Shown piece by piece: positions 26,679 to 35,993 of a stretch of 64,000 nucleotides of DNA; position 1 is the stretch's first letter; each line of letters opens with the position of its first letter. Source of the stretch: G963422745 sp963422745 (GTDB lineage Bacteria; Actinomycetota; Acidimicrobiia; Acidimicrobiales; Aldehydirespiratoraceae). The stretch lies in the NCBI GenBank assembly GCA_963422745.1, contig OY730477.1, forward strand, positions 2,542,001 through 2,606,000, read 5' to 3'. The notes beneath the pieces are model-generated. The model had not been told where the DNA came from. It saw only the letters and a program-made list of their open reading frames with translations, and ran no database searches. A program made the position numbers and the translations under genes.

Positions 26679-27982
26679 ATGACCGCACTTCACCCACCCA
26701 AATCCATCTCGATATCGGTTTGCGGTGCTCCCCGATACCGGTCCCCGGATCATGCGCACCTCCCGCATGTGGTGAAGATGTCCGGCGGGCGTTCCTCAGC
26801 GGCGATGACGTTGAGTATGGCCCGATCCGGGCACATGGACGCCACCCGTGGCGATGTGGTGTTGTTCGCCAACACCACCGCCGAGCATCCCGCCACATAC
26901 GAATTCGCGTCGCAGGTGTGCGACGAACTTGAAGATGCCCACGGCTTGCCGTGCCTTTGGTACGAGTTCTGCACGGTTGAGGTTCCCAGGCGTCGTGGAA
27001 CCGGATGGACCCGCAGAGCCGCGTATCGTCTCGTCACTCGGGACCCGGCCGCGGACAATGATCCTTTCCATCTTCCAGGGTTTCGCTCCGATGGGTCGGC
27101 GTTCGAGGCGTTGGCTTCGCTCAAGGCCATGCTCCCGAACCGCCACCTGCGAATCTGTACTCGCGAACTGAAGACCGTTCCGGGAGCGGCCCTGGTGTCG
27201 GAGTGGCTTGCGGGCGGTCCGGGACCCGCTCCGGTCGGGCATCGTTACGAGCGCCAGCTGGCCTCGCCCGCCGATGCCGCCGCCCAGTACCGCGGCTCGC
27301 AGCCAGTCGAATGGTTCAGCGGCGTCTCGGAAGCACACCACCGCATTGACCCGCCGGGGCGCCCAGCGCAGAACTGGCAAGACTTCACCGGCGCCGAGCT
27401 GAGCAATCCCCGAACCGGCCCTAGGTCAACCGCCGACGTTTACGGGGTCGCTGGTACGCCGGTTCGCTACCTGACTTTGCTCGGTCTGAGGGGTGACGAA
27501 CCCGACCGGGTTGCACGCATGGAGGAACGCTCCCTGTTCGCCGAGGGGGCCACTGGCGCCAAGTGCCGCGACAGCTCCCAACCAGCCGGGGAAATCTGTT
27601 ACGCCCCGCTCAGCGACCACGGTGTGGAATCGCCTGACGTTTCGGCCTTCTGGGCGGGCTCCGACTATGATCTCGCGATCGATCAGGCACTGGGGAACTG
27701 CGTGTATTGCTTTATGAAGGGCGCTGCGCGCCTAACCAGGATTGCCTCGACGCCCGATCCGATGGCCGTGCCGGGAACACCATCCGACATTGATTGGTGG
27801 GCAGACATCGAGCAGCGCTACGCCCGCCCGTCGAACCGGGACGCCCAAGGCGGCAAGTTCAAGTTCTTGTCGCTGTCTGGCGAACCATACGCAGACATAG
27901 CTGCTTCAGCGCGTTCCACCCCCCCCCCGAAGGCAGTATCTCGGCCACCGACGACGACCTGCCTTGCGCCTGCACGGACTGA
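26679..27982 (+). CDS. PP-loop (PAPS-reductase/DndC-like) protein, 3' end frameshifted at a C10 tract
   Basis: The N-terminal PP-loop MSGGRSSAA (residues 34-42) is followed by FANTTAEHPATYEFA, as in PAPS-reductase-fold enzymes; a C-x2-C pair (Cys341, Cys344 in NCVYCFMKG) recalls the cluster site of DndC/SspD. As written, the frame passes the C10 run at 27919-27928 and continues into an Arg/Pro-rich tail to 28103, overlapping the next gene by 118 bases. With one more C the protein would end DDDLPCACTD at TGA 27980-27982, three bases before the next ATG, adding a Cys pair like that ending SspD. I take 27982 as the true end. Its substrate is unknown: sulfuration or adenylation of DNA, RNA or a metabolite are all possible. 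Confidence 0.75.
27919..27928 (+). repeat. 10-base C tract that breaks the PP-loop gene
   Basis: Ten consecutive C. Eleven (or eight) would join the main frame to the tail ending in CACTD, as described for the gene. A slippage switch and a homopolymer sequencing error both explain it. Confidence 0.8.
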
Positions 27983-27985
27983 GCG

Positions 27986-29977
27986 ATGGCGCGTCACGAC
28001 TCGAAACTCGTTTTCAGGGAGGACTCGGGGCCCGAGCAGGGGTTTGCCCGGCCGGAAGCATCCAGAGAGGACGTCAACGACGAAACCGTTGTGCGTGAGC
28101 TGATCCAGAACTCCCTCGACTCCGGAGCTTCCGATGGGTCCAGCCTGAGTGTTGAGTTCCACTACGACCAAGTCCAGCTCACAAAGATTCCCTGCATCAA
28201 AGACTATGAGGCCGCCCTTCACGCTTGTGAACAAACCCGCAAAGGACAGGAGCAGTCGCCGACCGAGCGAACGGTTCATAGCCGTATGCAACAGGCGTTG
28301 CGGGATCCGTCCGTGGCAGTACTCACATGCGTCGACAACGGCAAAGGAATCGGACCGGAGGCGATTCGCTCGTTGTACGGAACCGGCGCGACCACCAAAC
28401 CAAACCGCGGGAGAGGGTCGGTCGGAGTCGGGCACCTGACCGCATTCGCGCCCAGCGATCTCAGGTACGTGCTCTACGCTGGTAGACACGCCCCGGCCGC
28501 CGACGGGCGGACCGAAACGTTCGGCGGCCACGCCATGCTGGCAACAGCCCGCAGCAATTCTCGCCCGGACCGTGAGCACCCGGATCGCGAGCAATGGGCG
28601 GCCGACGGGTTCATCATGCCGTTTGAGGCGGACCAGCGAGCGATGTTCGTTTCAGAAGCCCAAGGTGTGCCGGTACTGCCGGACCTGCTGCGAAGGAAGC
28701 TGTCTGACTCCACAGGCTCTGGATCGGCGGTCGCTATCTGCGGGTACAGGCCGATAAAGGAGGCCAAGCCAGACGAAGACCTCGGTAAGCGAATGCTCAC
28801 CGCCGTGGCCAGGAACTTCACTGTTGCCATCCACGACGGATCGCTCACCGTTGACTATTGGCTCAGCGGTGAGCGAATCGAAAGCCTGACCAAAGCTGAA
28901 CTCGAGGGTTACCTGAAGTCGATCAAAGATCAGCGCCGCAACCGCGACGGTGCAGGCCCGCGAGGCCAAATCGCCTACCGGGTCTGGGAGACGCTGACCT
29001 CGGCTCACACCAAGAGACTGATCGACGACACCGACGGTCTACGGCTGTGGTTTCGTCGACTGTCGCCCGGCGAAAGGTCTCACGTCTCAGTTTTTCGGGA
29101 CGGGATGTGGATCACCGGGGGATGTCCGAGGTTGCGGTACTCAGACTTCGACGGATTCAATCCCTTTGACGCGGTGCTCGACGTCAGACAGTCGGATCCG
29201 CCTGATCCCCTTTCCCTCGCCACGCTGATTCGCGAAGCTGAAGGTGCCAGCCATTTGAAGATCACGCTGTCTGAGATAGCCCGAGACAAAGACCGCGGCC
29301 ATCTCGAGGAGCGGCTTGAGAAGCTCCGAGTTCTTCTGCGCGACACCGCGGGAGCGCTCAGCAAGAAGCGCTGGACACCGGAATGGTTGCGGATCTTCAC
29401 CGCTACCGAACACGGTCGACCCGAGGTGCGGCAGCGAGCAAAGCCCAAACCTCAAGACGAACTGCTCTCTCCAGAAGTCGGCATCAAAGAGCCGGTAATC
29501 GATGACTCTGTCCCAGGAGACGAGCAACCCGTAGCGGGCCCTAACGGAGGCCCCAGGCCAATATTGCCTCGACCTGTAGGCGCCAGTAAGGGGCACTGCC
29601 CCGCTATTCGGACGACACCCTTGGGAGTTGAGCGCGACCGAATCACGTTTGCGTGGCAGTCGCCCGAGGCTGCGGCATGCGTCGGTATTCGGGTGGCTCT
29701 ACCGTCTGGGTCCGACGAAACGGATAAGGAAAAGAACAAAGCAAAATGGCTGAAGATACGGGCGCTTCAATGCGACTCCCGTGCGGGCAGCCTCAGAACA
29801 GTTGTGCCGGATCGTAACGATCCATACGAGGTGCGGCTTACCAATCCACCCCAACAAGGCAGCGCGACCATCGAGCTCTCCGAATCGTTCAATCCCAAAG
29901 ACGCAGAGATTCTGATCATCGACATCGTGACACGCCGAGCCGCCCAAAAAAGCGACGCGAAGACCCCCGAAAGCTAA
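27986..29977 (+). CDS. GHKL-type ATPase (HSP90/MutL/MORC-like) of the PP-loop gene cluster
   Basis: 663 residues. The Bergerat-fold motifs are clear: N-box RELIQNSLDS at 37-46, DNGKGIG at 117-123, and a glycine-rich lid GRGSVGVGHLTAF at 142-154. The remaining 500 residues show no known domain. GHKL ATPases close like a clamp on ATP binding and are recurrent in bacterial defence loci. The gene starts three bases after the corrected end of the PP-loop gene and its TAA overlaps the next ATG (TAATG), so it is in the same operon. The combination suggests it senses or remodels the substrate that the PP-loop enzyme modifies. Confidence 0.8.
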   Translation: MARHDSKLVFREDSGPEQGFARPEASREDVNDETVVRELIQNSLDSGASDGSSLSVEFHYDQVQLTKIPCIKDYEAALHACEQTRKGQEQSPTERTVHSRMQQALRDPSVAVLTCVDNGKGIGPEAIRSLYGTGATTKPNRGRGSVGVGHLTAFAPSDLRYVLYAGRHAPAADGRTETFGGHAMLATARSNSRPDREHPDREQWAADGFIMPFEADQRAMFVSEAQGVPVLPDLLRRKLSDSTGSGSAVAICGYRPIKEAKPDEDLGKRMLTAVARNFTVAIHDGSLTVDYWLSGERIESLTKAELEGYLKSIKDQRRNRDGAGPRGQIAYRVWETLTSAHTKRLIDDTDGLRLWFRRLSPGERSHVSVFRDGMWITGGCPRLRYSDFDGFNPFDAVLDVRQSDPPDPLSLATLIREAEGASHLKITLSEIARDKDRGHLEERLEKLRVLLRDTAGALSKKRWTPEWLRIFTATEHGRPEVRQRAKPKPQDELLSPEVGIKEPVIDDSVPGDEQPVAGPNGGPRPILPRPVGASKGHCPAIRTTPLGVERDRITFAWQSPEAAACVGIRVALPSGSDETDKEKNKAKWLKIRALQCDSRAGSLRTVVPDRNDPYEVRLTNPPQQGSATIELSESFNPKDAEILIIDIVTRRAAQKSDAKTPES

Positions 29978-30888
29978 TGGCCTACAGGACTCCAACGCTT
30001 GATTTGAGTGTCGATCCCGGCACTGGGGTTAGATCCAACCTTGACTGGCCGCACGGATCCTTCAATGCCGAGTTCCGTGTCGGCAATGTAACTCACTCGC
30101 CCAAGCGGCATCTTGACGTCGAGATGTCGCTTGGGCGAACGGCAGGGGTCACCCAGCTGCTGAAGCGTGACGAAGCAGTATGGGCGGTTGAGGCCCGTTG
30201 CTCTCAAACAGGCTGGGCTCAGACTTACGTGTCTAACCAGACACTGCCAGCAACGATGACGATCGAGATTCCCCACGACGAGGCACAGGGACTAGTTGAC
30301 TTGTGGCCCGGCGTAGTGTCGCTGCGAGCAACCGCTATTGAGATCACCGACGACGTTAGGCGTGACCTGTTTCCGTCGCTGATTCCGACGTCGTCGCCGG
30401 ATGGCAGAATCACAAGTATTCCGGTTGAGGCGCACCGGTGGCTCGTTCGGGGTCGTCCCTATTCGTGCAGGGCGGGACTGGTTGGGAGATCGCTGGTCGA
30501 GTTTCGATCCGACGACAACCTCAAGAAGGATGAGATGAGGATAAGCGCCGACGGCGACGGCACGGAGCATTGGTATACCGTCAGCCTGCACTCCAAGAAC
30601 TTTGACCGCTCCAACCGTGACACGATGATCGGGTGGAGTGCTTATGCCACTGCCCTCGCGATGCTGCCCTACAACAACCATTTTGATATTGATTACAACG
30701 ACCTGAACACACCGGTTGTCAGGGCCTCCTCTTTGGGACAGGAACTCGCAACCGCGCTACATAACTCCGATACCCCTCTCTGGGACAATCAATCGGAATG
30801 GGATCCAATGAGAGCACTGTGCAATCTCGAGAACATGCAGTTGCCTCCAGACCAGCATTCTGCAATGACCTATGAAGACGATAACTGA
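29977..30888 (+). CDS. Unrecognised protein, third gene of the PP-loop/GHKL set
   Basis: 303 residues, soluble, mixed alpha/beta with Trp- and Asp-rich segments; no signal, membrane segment or catalytic motif that I recognise. Its ATG overlaps the GHKL stop, so its expression is tied to that gene. The C-terminus (LALP-like helix then an acidic tail) gives no clue. It may be a substrate-binding or structural subunit. Confidence 0.65.
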   Translation: MAYRTPTLDLSVDPGTGVRSNLDWPHGSFNAEFRVGNVTHSPKRHLDVEMSLGRTAGVTQLLKRDEAVWAVEARCSQTGWAQTYVSNQTLPATMTIEIPHDEAQGLVDLWPGVVSLRATAIEITDDVRRDLFPSLIPTSSPDGRITSIPVEAHRWLVRGRPYSCRAGLVGRSLVEFRSDDNLKKDEMRISADGDGTEHWYTVSLHSKNFDRSNRDTMIGWSAYATALAMLPYNNHFDIDYNDLNTPVVRASSLGQELATALHNSDTPLWDNQSEWDPMRALCNLENMQLPPDQHSAMTYEDDN

Positions 30889-30945
30889 TGAGACCAAGCC
30901 GGATATCCATGCATTTCCTTAACAATGAGCAACCGAACCTGACTC

Positions 30946-31911
30946 ATGGCTACACAATCTGATTTCTCTCGAGCTGAACGGTTGTGCATAACCTCCGCAG
31001 TAGGCGTCAACATCATCCGATGGCAATCTGAACTTGTACTCAGCAAAAAGAGTACGGATCTTGAAGCCACCGAAGATTATCAGCTTCGCCTCAAGAAACA
31101 GCGAGACCTAGTCTCAAGTGCAGGGCGATCCGCCAACGACCTGGCTAAACACTTTCGAGAAGCTCTGAATCTCGTGGAGGCTGATTTGGATGTTATCCCT
31201 GAACTTCGTAACTCTTTGAGCGCGGAAGAGGTCGACATTTCACCCCAGTATGAGACTGCCCAGAACATCTTTGAGTCGCTATCGGGCCTGCCACGCCGGA
31301 TCGCCTCTCAGGGTCCTTTCTGGCTGCTGTGTCACATCCGCTGGCTCGAAACAAGAGATCTTCCGGACCCGCCAACCTGCCTGCTCGGCTCGCATGCCAG
31401 AAAGGTTCGGGTCGTCGGATCCACGTACGCCGACCAAGGGACTGGCGCTATTGAGATCGACGACGGCGATCTTGATAGTGCAACCCGGACGCTTCTGCGC
31501 TACACAGGCGGGCTTCCCACTATCCGCGACTCAGGAGCGTTCTGGTACGACTGCCCGCTCGCTGGTGCATGGTGGCGGATGAAGCTGGTCCAGGCAGCCG
31601 TGGACGTCGGCAATGGCGCCTTCACTCCGCGAGGCGCCTACGAGACGCTGCGCGAACGTGGCATTTGGGAAGAATGGACCCGCTGGGTGTGCCGCCGATC
31701 AAGCCGGCTGGCTGCCCCAGCTGCCCTGGCAGGTTTCGTGATCGCGTCCATTCGGGCGCGTGACGAAACAACCCAGGCTGGCGGTGAGATAAAGTCACCG
31801 GCCCGCAAGGACGAAGCCAACAAGATGATGCGCAACCTGGCCCGGCGCTGCAAGCCCATGAACCTCTCAGCCGTCAACCCTGAGACGCTCGCCGATCTCT
31901 GTTTCGACTGA
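30946..31911 (+). CDS. Unrecognised protein, last gene of the PP-loop/GHKL set (possibly DUF6339-like)
   Basis: 321 residues, mostly helical. A PLAGAWWRMKLV segment and FWLLCHIRWLE are reminiscent of the DUF6339 family seen in defence neighbourhoods, but this is a memory of motif style and not a verified match. It begins 57 bases after the preceding stop, same strand, and closes the apparent operon; the following 231 bases (31912-32142) show no gene and only a short repeated ATCCAGG word. Confidence 0.6.
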   Translation: MATQSDFSRAERLCITSAVGVNIIRWQSELVLSKKSTDLEATEDYQLRLKKQRDLVSSAGRSANDLAKHFREALNLVEADLDVIPELRNSLSAEEVDISPQYETAQNIFESLSGLPRRIASQGPFWLLCHIRWLETRDLPDPPTCLLGSHARKVRVVGSTYADQGTGAIEIDDGDLDSATRTLLRYTGGLPTIRDSGAFWYDCPLAGAWWRMKLVQAAVDVGNGAFTPRGAYETLRERGIWEEWTRWVCRRSSRLAAPAALAGFVIASIRARDETTQAGGEIKSPARKDEANKMMRNLARRCKPMNLSAVNPETLADLCFD

Positions 31912-32142
31912 TCAGCACTCAATTATCCAGGACAGTTATCCAGGGCTTGTAGGGTTCGTGCCAAACTAACAAACTGCCCAGTTGTTCCTCGGCGGGGCCC
32001 CAAATGCGTCTAGAATGCACCGGCCAGCAACGCTCGATCCGTTACGCTCCTGCGAACGGCTCACATCAATTCGGTTTTCGCTGGGTCAGCAGCGACGAGG
32101 GCTTTGATCTGACTCCTGCAACCAGGACCGCAAGCGCAAGGT

Positions 32143-35100
32143 CTACAGGGGCCACCGCGTCGGTATTCTTATCGCTGCGTAGTTACTGCCTGAACCCCAT
32201 CCACCAACTAGACCTAATTTGTTGACTGCTCTCACCCTGTAATAGTATTCGGTTCCTGGTGTCAATTCAGAGGATGGATCCCAGAAATAGGGAACTGTGC
32301 GGATTCCGATTCGTCTGTAGCGCTCTCCTGGCTTTGCGGCACGTCGATATACCTTGTAGCTTGCTATATCTTCAGTGGGTTGCTCCCATGAAAATGTGAC
32401 TCCGTTTGAATATCTTGTTGCTTTCAAGCCACTTGGAGCTGGCACAGATGGCACAGTTCCTAATGCATAGTTGGTGGCTGATCCCCAGCCACCAATAGCG
32501 CCATCACTGCCAACAGCTTTTACTCGGTAGTAGTAGTCAACTCCTGGCGCTAGATCTGCAATGTTCCGAATGGGAGCTACGATAGGGTCGGTGTAGTTAG
32601 GAGTGTTTGAGGTTGCAATAAGTCGGTATTGTTTACGTTCTGCCAACCGGTATATTCTGTAGCTAGCAATATCGCCTGCTGGTGCTACCCAAGTTACTAG
32701 CATCCCATCAGGGCCGAATTGTGCTTTCAGGTCGATGAGCGGCGGAGCAGTAGCCTGTGCGTAGTTGGAGCCGGATCCCCAGCCACCAACCTGACCGGTG
32801 CTAGAGACTGGTCTGATCCGGTAGTAGTACTTGCCACCAGGCACAAGATCTGACACGGGGTGGGAGTAGCTGGTCTCGGTGCTGGTGGTTTCACCGATCT
32901 TCTGATAGATCTTGCCGGGCGGCATCACGGAGCGTCGGTATATTTCATAAGAGGCGACATCACCGTCAGGGGCGGTCCAAGTAACCGTCACATCGGCTGC
33001 GCCGGTTGCGGCTTTCAGGTGTCTAGCGGATGGTAGTCGCGCTGATGCGTAGCTGGGGCCTGGTCCCCAACCGCCGACCACGCCAGCACTACTAACTGGC
33101 TTCACTCGGTATAGATACTCAAAGCCGGGAACCAAACTGGCGATCGGGTCCATGAGGCTGGGAGTGTCGGTTTGACCGATTTCGGAGTAGCTTTGATTTG
33201 GGCCTGCTACCCGCCGGTACACCCTGTAGCCGTTCACATCACCCACTGGCGGGGTCCAAGTCAATTCTACGTTGCCTATGGCGACTTTGGCTCTGAGGTC
33301 TGTGGTTGCCCTGACCCACACTGGTGCGTGGTTGGAGCCGGATCCCCAACCACCAACCTGCCCGGTGCTACCGACTGCTTTGACCCGGTACAAGTACTCA
33401 ACGCCGGGCACCAAACCGGTAGTAGGATCCACGAAACTCGCGGTAGCATCTAGGGTTGTACCGATCTTGCGATAGCCCTGGCCGAGCACAGGAGCCCGCC
33501 TATACAACTCAAAGCGGGCAACATCGCCAGCCGGAACAGTCCAAGTTAGCTGCACACCGGATGCGCTGGACACTGCCTGAAGGTTTGTAGAGGCCGGTAA
33601 CGCGAATTGTGCGTAATTCGAGCTGGCACCCCAGCTGCCTTCCGCTCCGGCGCTATTGACTGGCTTTATTCGATAGTAGTATTCGATTCCTGGAATCAGC
33701 CCAGCAACAGGATCCGAGTAGCTGGTAGTGATGGTGTCGCCGATCTTGCCATAAGTTGTGCCTGGAACTGCGATCCGACGGTACACATGATAGATGGCAA
33801 CATCACCTTGCGCGGGCGGCCAAGACAATGCCACGTCATCGGAATCCAAGGCTAAGCTGAGTCCTTCAGAAGTCGGAACAGATACCCGCGCCACAGCACT
33901 AGGTGAACTCTTCAAGCCCAGATTGTTAACTGCCCGAACCTGATAGAAATATTCATCACCAGGTAGGTTGCCCGAAACAGAATCCGAATCTGTGTAGTGA
34001 AGATCGGTCACGGTTGCTACAGCTACGGAACTCTTGCCCGAACGCCGACGATACACAACATATTTTCGTGCTCCCTCAGGTGGAGCACTCCAAGATAACG
34101 ACACTCCAGCCAAACTGACAGCCGCGTCAATTTCTCCAGGTGCGCTCGGTGGCAGCGGATCCTCGGTCAAGACTTCAACACCCAGGAATTTTTCGACTTC
34201 CTGGATCGCAGAAAAGATGAGATAAACCGAAGAGATACATTTATTTCCAGATCCTGTTGTTAGTATTCCAAAGGCAATACGATCTTTATTGTACAGTGGA
34301 CCACCACTATCACCTATACATCCCCTTAAGTCCTCTCCTTCAACCATGAGATATGATGGCTCACATTTAACCTGTTTTCTCGAGCCGTGCATCGTTATCC
34401 CCAATTCCTCCATCATCTTCCTCTTGGCAGGGCCAGGAAGACTGAAGCATCGATGACTACGAACGGCGGCCATCGTGACTGTACCACAGGAGTAGCCACT
34501 TTTTCGTCCTGTGTAACATACGTAATGGCCTATCATTGAATCACGAGCGATCGTCCCGGTTACGTCACACACTTCCGTTGGGAGGGGCCCGCAGACAATA
34601 TCGTCCAACAAACGATGAGGAGGATCAGACTCCGGAACTCGATTGAACTGGGCGTCCGCAGTAGTACTTTGCCATCCGTGAACATACGGCAACTGAACAC
34701 CATTAGCGCCAAGATCTCTTGGGCAGTGCCCTGCAGTTAATAGCCCATAATCGCCTCCAATCCGTTTACCTGCAAAACTAGCCGTACAAGATATTGGTGA
34801 TCCCTGACCTCCTCTGAGATCCGCGGTGGGGGCGATCCACCGACCATCCGCAATTGTTACTCTGACACCCAAGCGGTTTCGCAGAACCTCGGCAAGTCGC
34901 TGCGCTTCCTTGCTAAACACCTGATCCGACACTCTCTCTGAATTGGACCCAGCAGCCCTCCGCTCTCGTCTAACCGACAATACGGGGTCAATAGCGACCT
35001 TCAAGCTGTTGGCCTCCATATCAATCCCAGTAAAGGCTACACTCGTAGACACGCCCGGATCAGGATCAGCGCTCCCAAACGCCCCTTCAACCAATTCGTT

Positions 35101-35646
35101 ACTAATCTTGTCCTGAGCTACTCTCAACTCTTCGTATGTATGAGTAGCACCAACACGGATCTCTACATCATCATGCGAAGCGGCAATCCTCGCCGCTTCC
35201 TCGCTCGGAGGATCATCACCGCTCAACCAGACCCAAGCCACAAATCGATCACCATGATCTATCCCCCAACCTGCCAGCCTCAAACCTTCAACCTCACGAA
35301 TCGAAGCCAGCAACTTCTGCAACGGAGCAACCCGATCCAAACGCCGCTCCGCCTCCTCATACGAGACTCCATAGTCTCGCGCATAAGACTGCACCACCGG
35401 GTTCAGCACACCCTTGACTTCCGGATCCTCCACCGAAGCAGCCAGATTGGACCTCAGTGGAGTCAACGACCCAGCAGAAGCAACCGGATAGGAAGAAGCT
35501 CCGGCAGACCCAGCCAACATCCACAATCCCACGAACAACACAGCTAGTGTCATGCCTAGACGGTTAGCTTTGTAAGTGAGAAGTAGTGGGATCCAACGTG
35601 CAAGCCGCCAACTTGTCGTATCCGAGGAAGAAGTGAATGACTTCAT
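32143..35646 (-). CDS. Secreted trypsin-like protease with seven or so FN3 repeats (catalytic triad intact)
   Basis: 1167 residues. A hydrophobic segment at about 31-50 follows a basic N-terminus (signal or anchor). A pro-like region with SYARDYGVSYEEAERRLDRV comes next, then an S1 domain with LLTAGHC (His307), a likely Asp331 (TTADAQF) and GDSGGP (Ser447). About seven FN3 repeats with YYRVKAV motifs make up the C-terminal two thirds. It looks like an exported protease whose FN3 array binds polymers or cell surfaces. The ATG at 35646 is supported by the identical start retained in the truncated copy at 39463-39682. Paralogues at 1399-4122 and 35994-39092 share the architecture. Confidence 0.8.
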   Translation of the reverse strand: MKSFTSSSDTTSWRLARWIPLLLTYKANRLGMTLAVLFVGLWMLAGSAGASSYPVASAGSLTPLRSNLAASVEDPEVKGVLNPVVQSYARDYGVSYEEAERRLDRVAPLQKLLASIREVEGLRLAGWGIDHGDRFVAWVWLSGDDPPSEEAARIAASHDDVEIRVGATHTYEELRVAQDKISNELVEGAFGSADPDPGVSTSVAFTGIDMEANSLKVAIDPVLSVRRERRAAGSNSERVSDQVFSKEAQRLAEVLRNRLGVRVTIADGRWIAPTADLRGGQGSPISCTASFAGKRIGGDYGLLTAGHCPRDLGANGVQLPYVHGWQSTTADAQFNRVPESDPPHRLLDDIVCGPLPTEVCDVTGTIARDSMIGHYVCYTGRKSGYSCGTVTMAAVRSHRCFSLPGPAKRKMMEELGITMHGSRKQVKCEPSYLMVEGEDLRGCIGDSGGPLYNKDRIAFGILTTGSGNKCISSVYLIFSAIQEVEKFLGVEVLTEDPLPPSAPGEIDAAVSLAGVSLSWSAPPEGARKYVVYRRRSGKSSVAVATVTDLHYTDSDSVSGNLPGDEYFYQVRAVNNLGLKSSPSAVARVSVPTSEGLSLALDSDDVALSWPPAQGDVAIYHVYRRIAVPGTTYGKIGDTITTSYSDPVAGLIPGIEYYYRIKPVNSAGAEGSWGASSNYAQFALPASTNLQAVSSASGVQLTWTVPAGDVARFELYRRAPVLGQGYRKIGTTLDATASFVDPTTGLVPGVEYLYRVKAVGSTGQVGGWGSGSNHAPVWVRATTDLRAKVAIGNVELTWTPPVGDVNGYRVYRRVAGPNQSYSEIGQTDTPSLMDPIASLVPGFEYLYRVKPVSSAGVVGGWGPGPSYASARLPSARHLKAATGAADVTVTWTAPDGDVASYEIYRRSVMPPGKIYQKIGETTSTETSYSHPVSDLVPGGKYYYRIRPVSSTGQVGGWGSGSNYAQATAPPLIDLKAQFGPDGMLVTWVAPAGDIASYRIYRLAERKQYRLIATSNTPNYTDPIVAPIRNIADLAPGVDYYYRVKAVGSDGAIGGWGSATNYALGTVPSVPAPSGLKATRYSNGVTFSWEQPTEDIASYKVYRRAAKPGERYRRIGIRTVPYFWDPSSELTPGTEYYYRVRAVNKLGLVGGWGSGSNYAAIRIPTRWPL

Positions 35647-35993
35647 TGAACCGGAACCAACATGATCCGGTCATTAACGAACCAACTGAACATACATAAA
35701 GGATAGCACTAGATGAGAAGTCCGAGGCGCCCACTGTGAGCTGTGCGTTCTCATCTTCAACACGCATGTGAACTGCACCCGTCGGAAAACGCGCTCACCA
35801 CATATGATGCTGTTCGGCGAGCAAAGTCATATCTGGGATCGACTTTGGCTGAGCCACCGCTTCTATCCAATCGTGCCTAGAGACGCTCAGCCGGTAGCAG
35901 AAGAGACGGGTTGTGGTGTTGCCATTCTCAGTGGCGCGCCGCCTTCGGGGGAGCGCTCAACTGCACCTTGTAACTGAAGTAACGCTAGACTGG
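35647..35993. repeat. Intergenic segment present in a second copy at 39683-40028
   Basis: The 347 bases between the two protease genes recur with substitutions at 39683-40028; shared words include TGAACATACATAAAGG and GAAGTCCGAGGCGCCCACTG. They are the 5' region of the 1167-residue gene and the 3' flank of the 1032-residue gene, and mark the 4-kb duplication. No gene seen inside. Confidence 0.8.
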
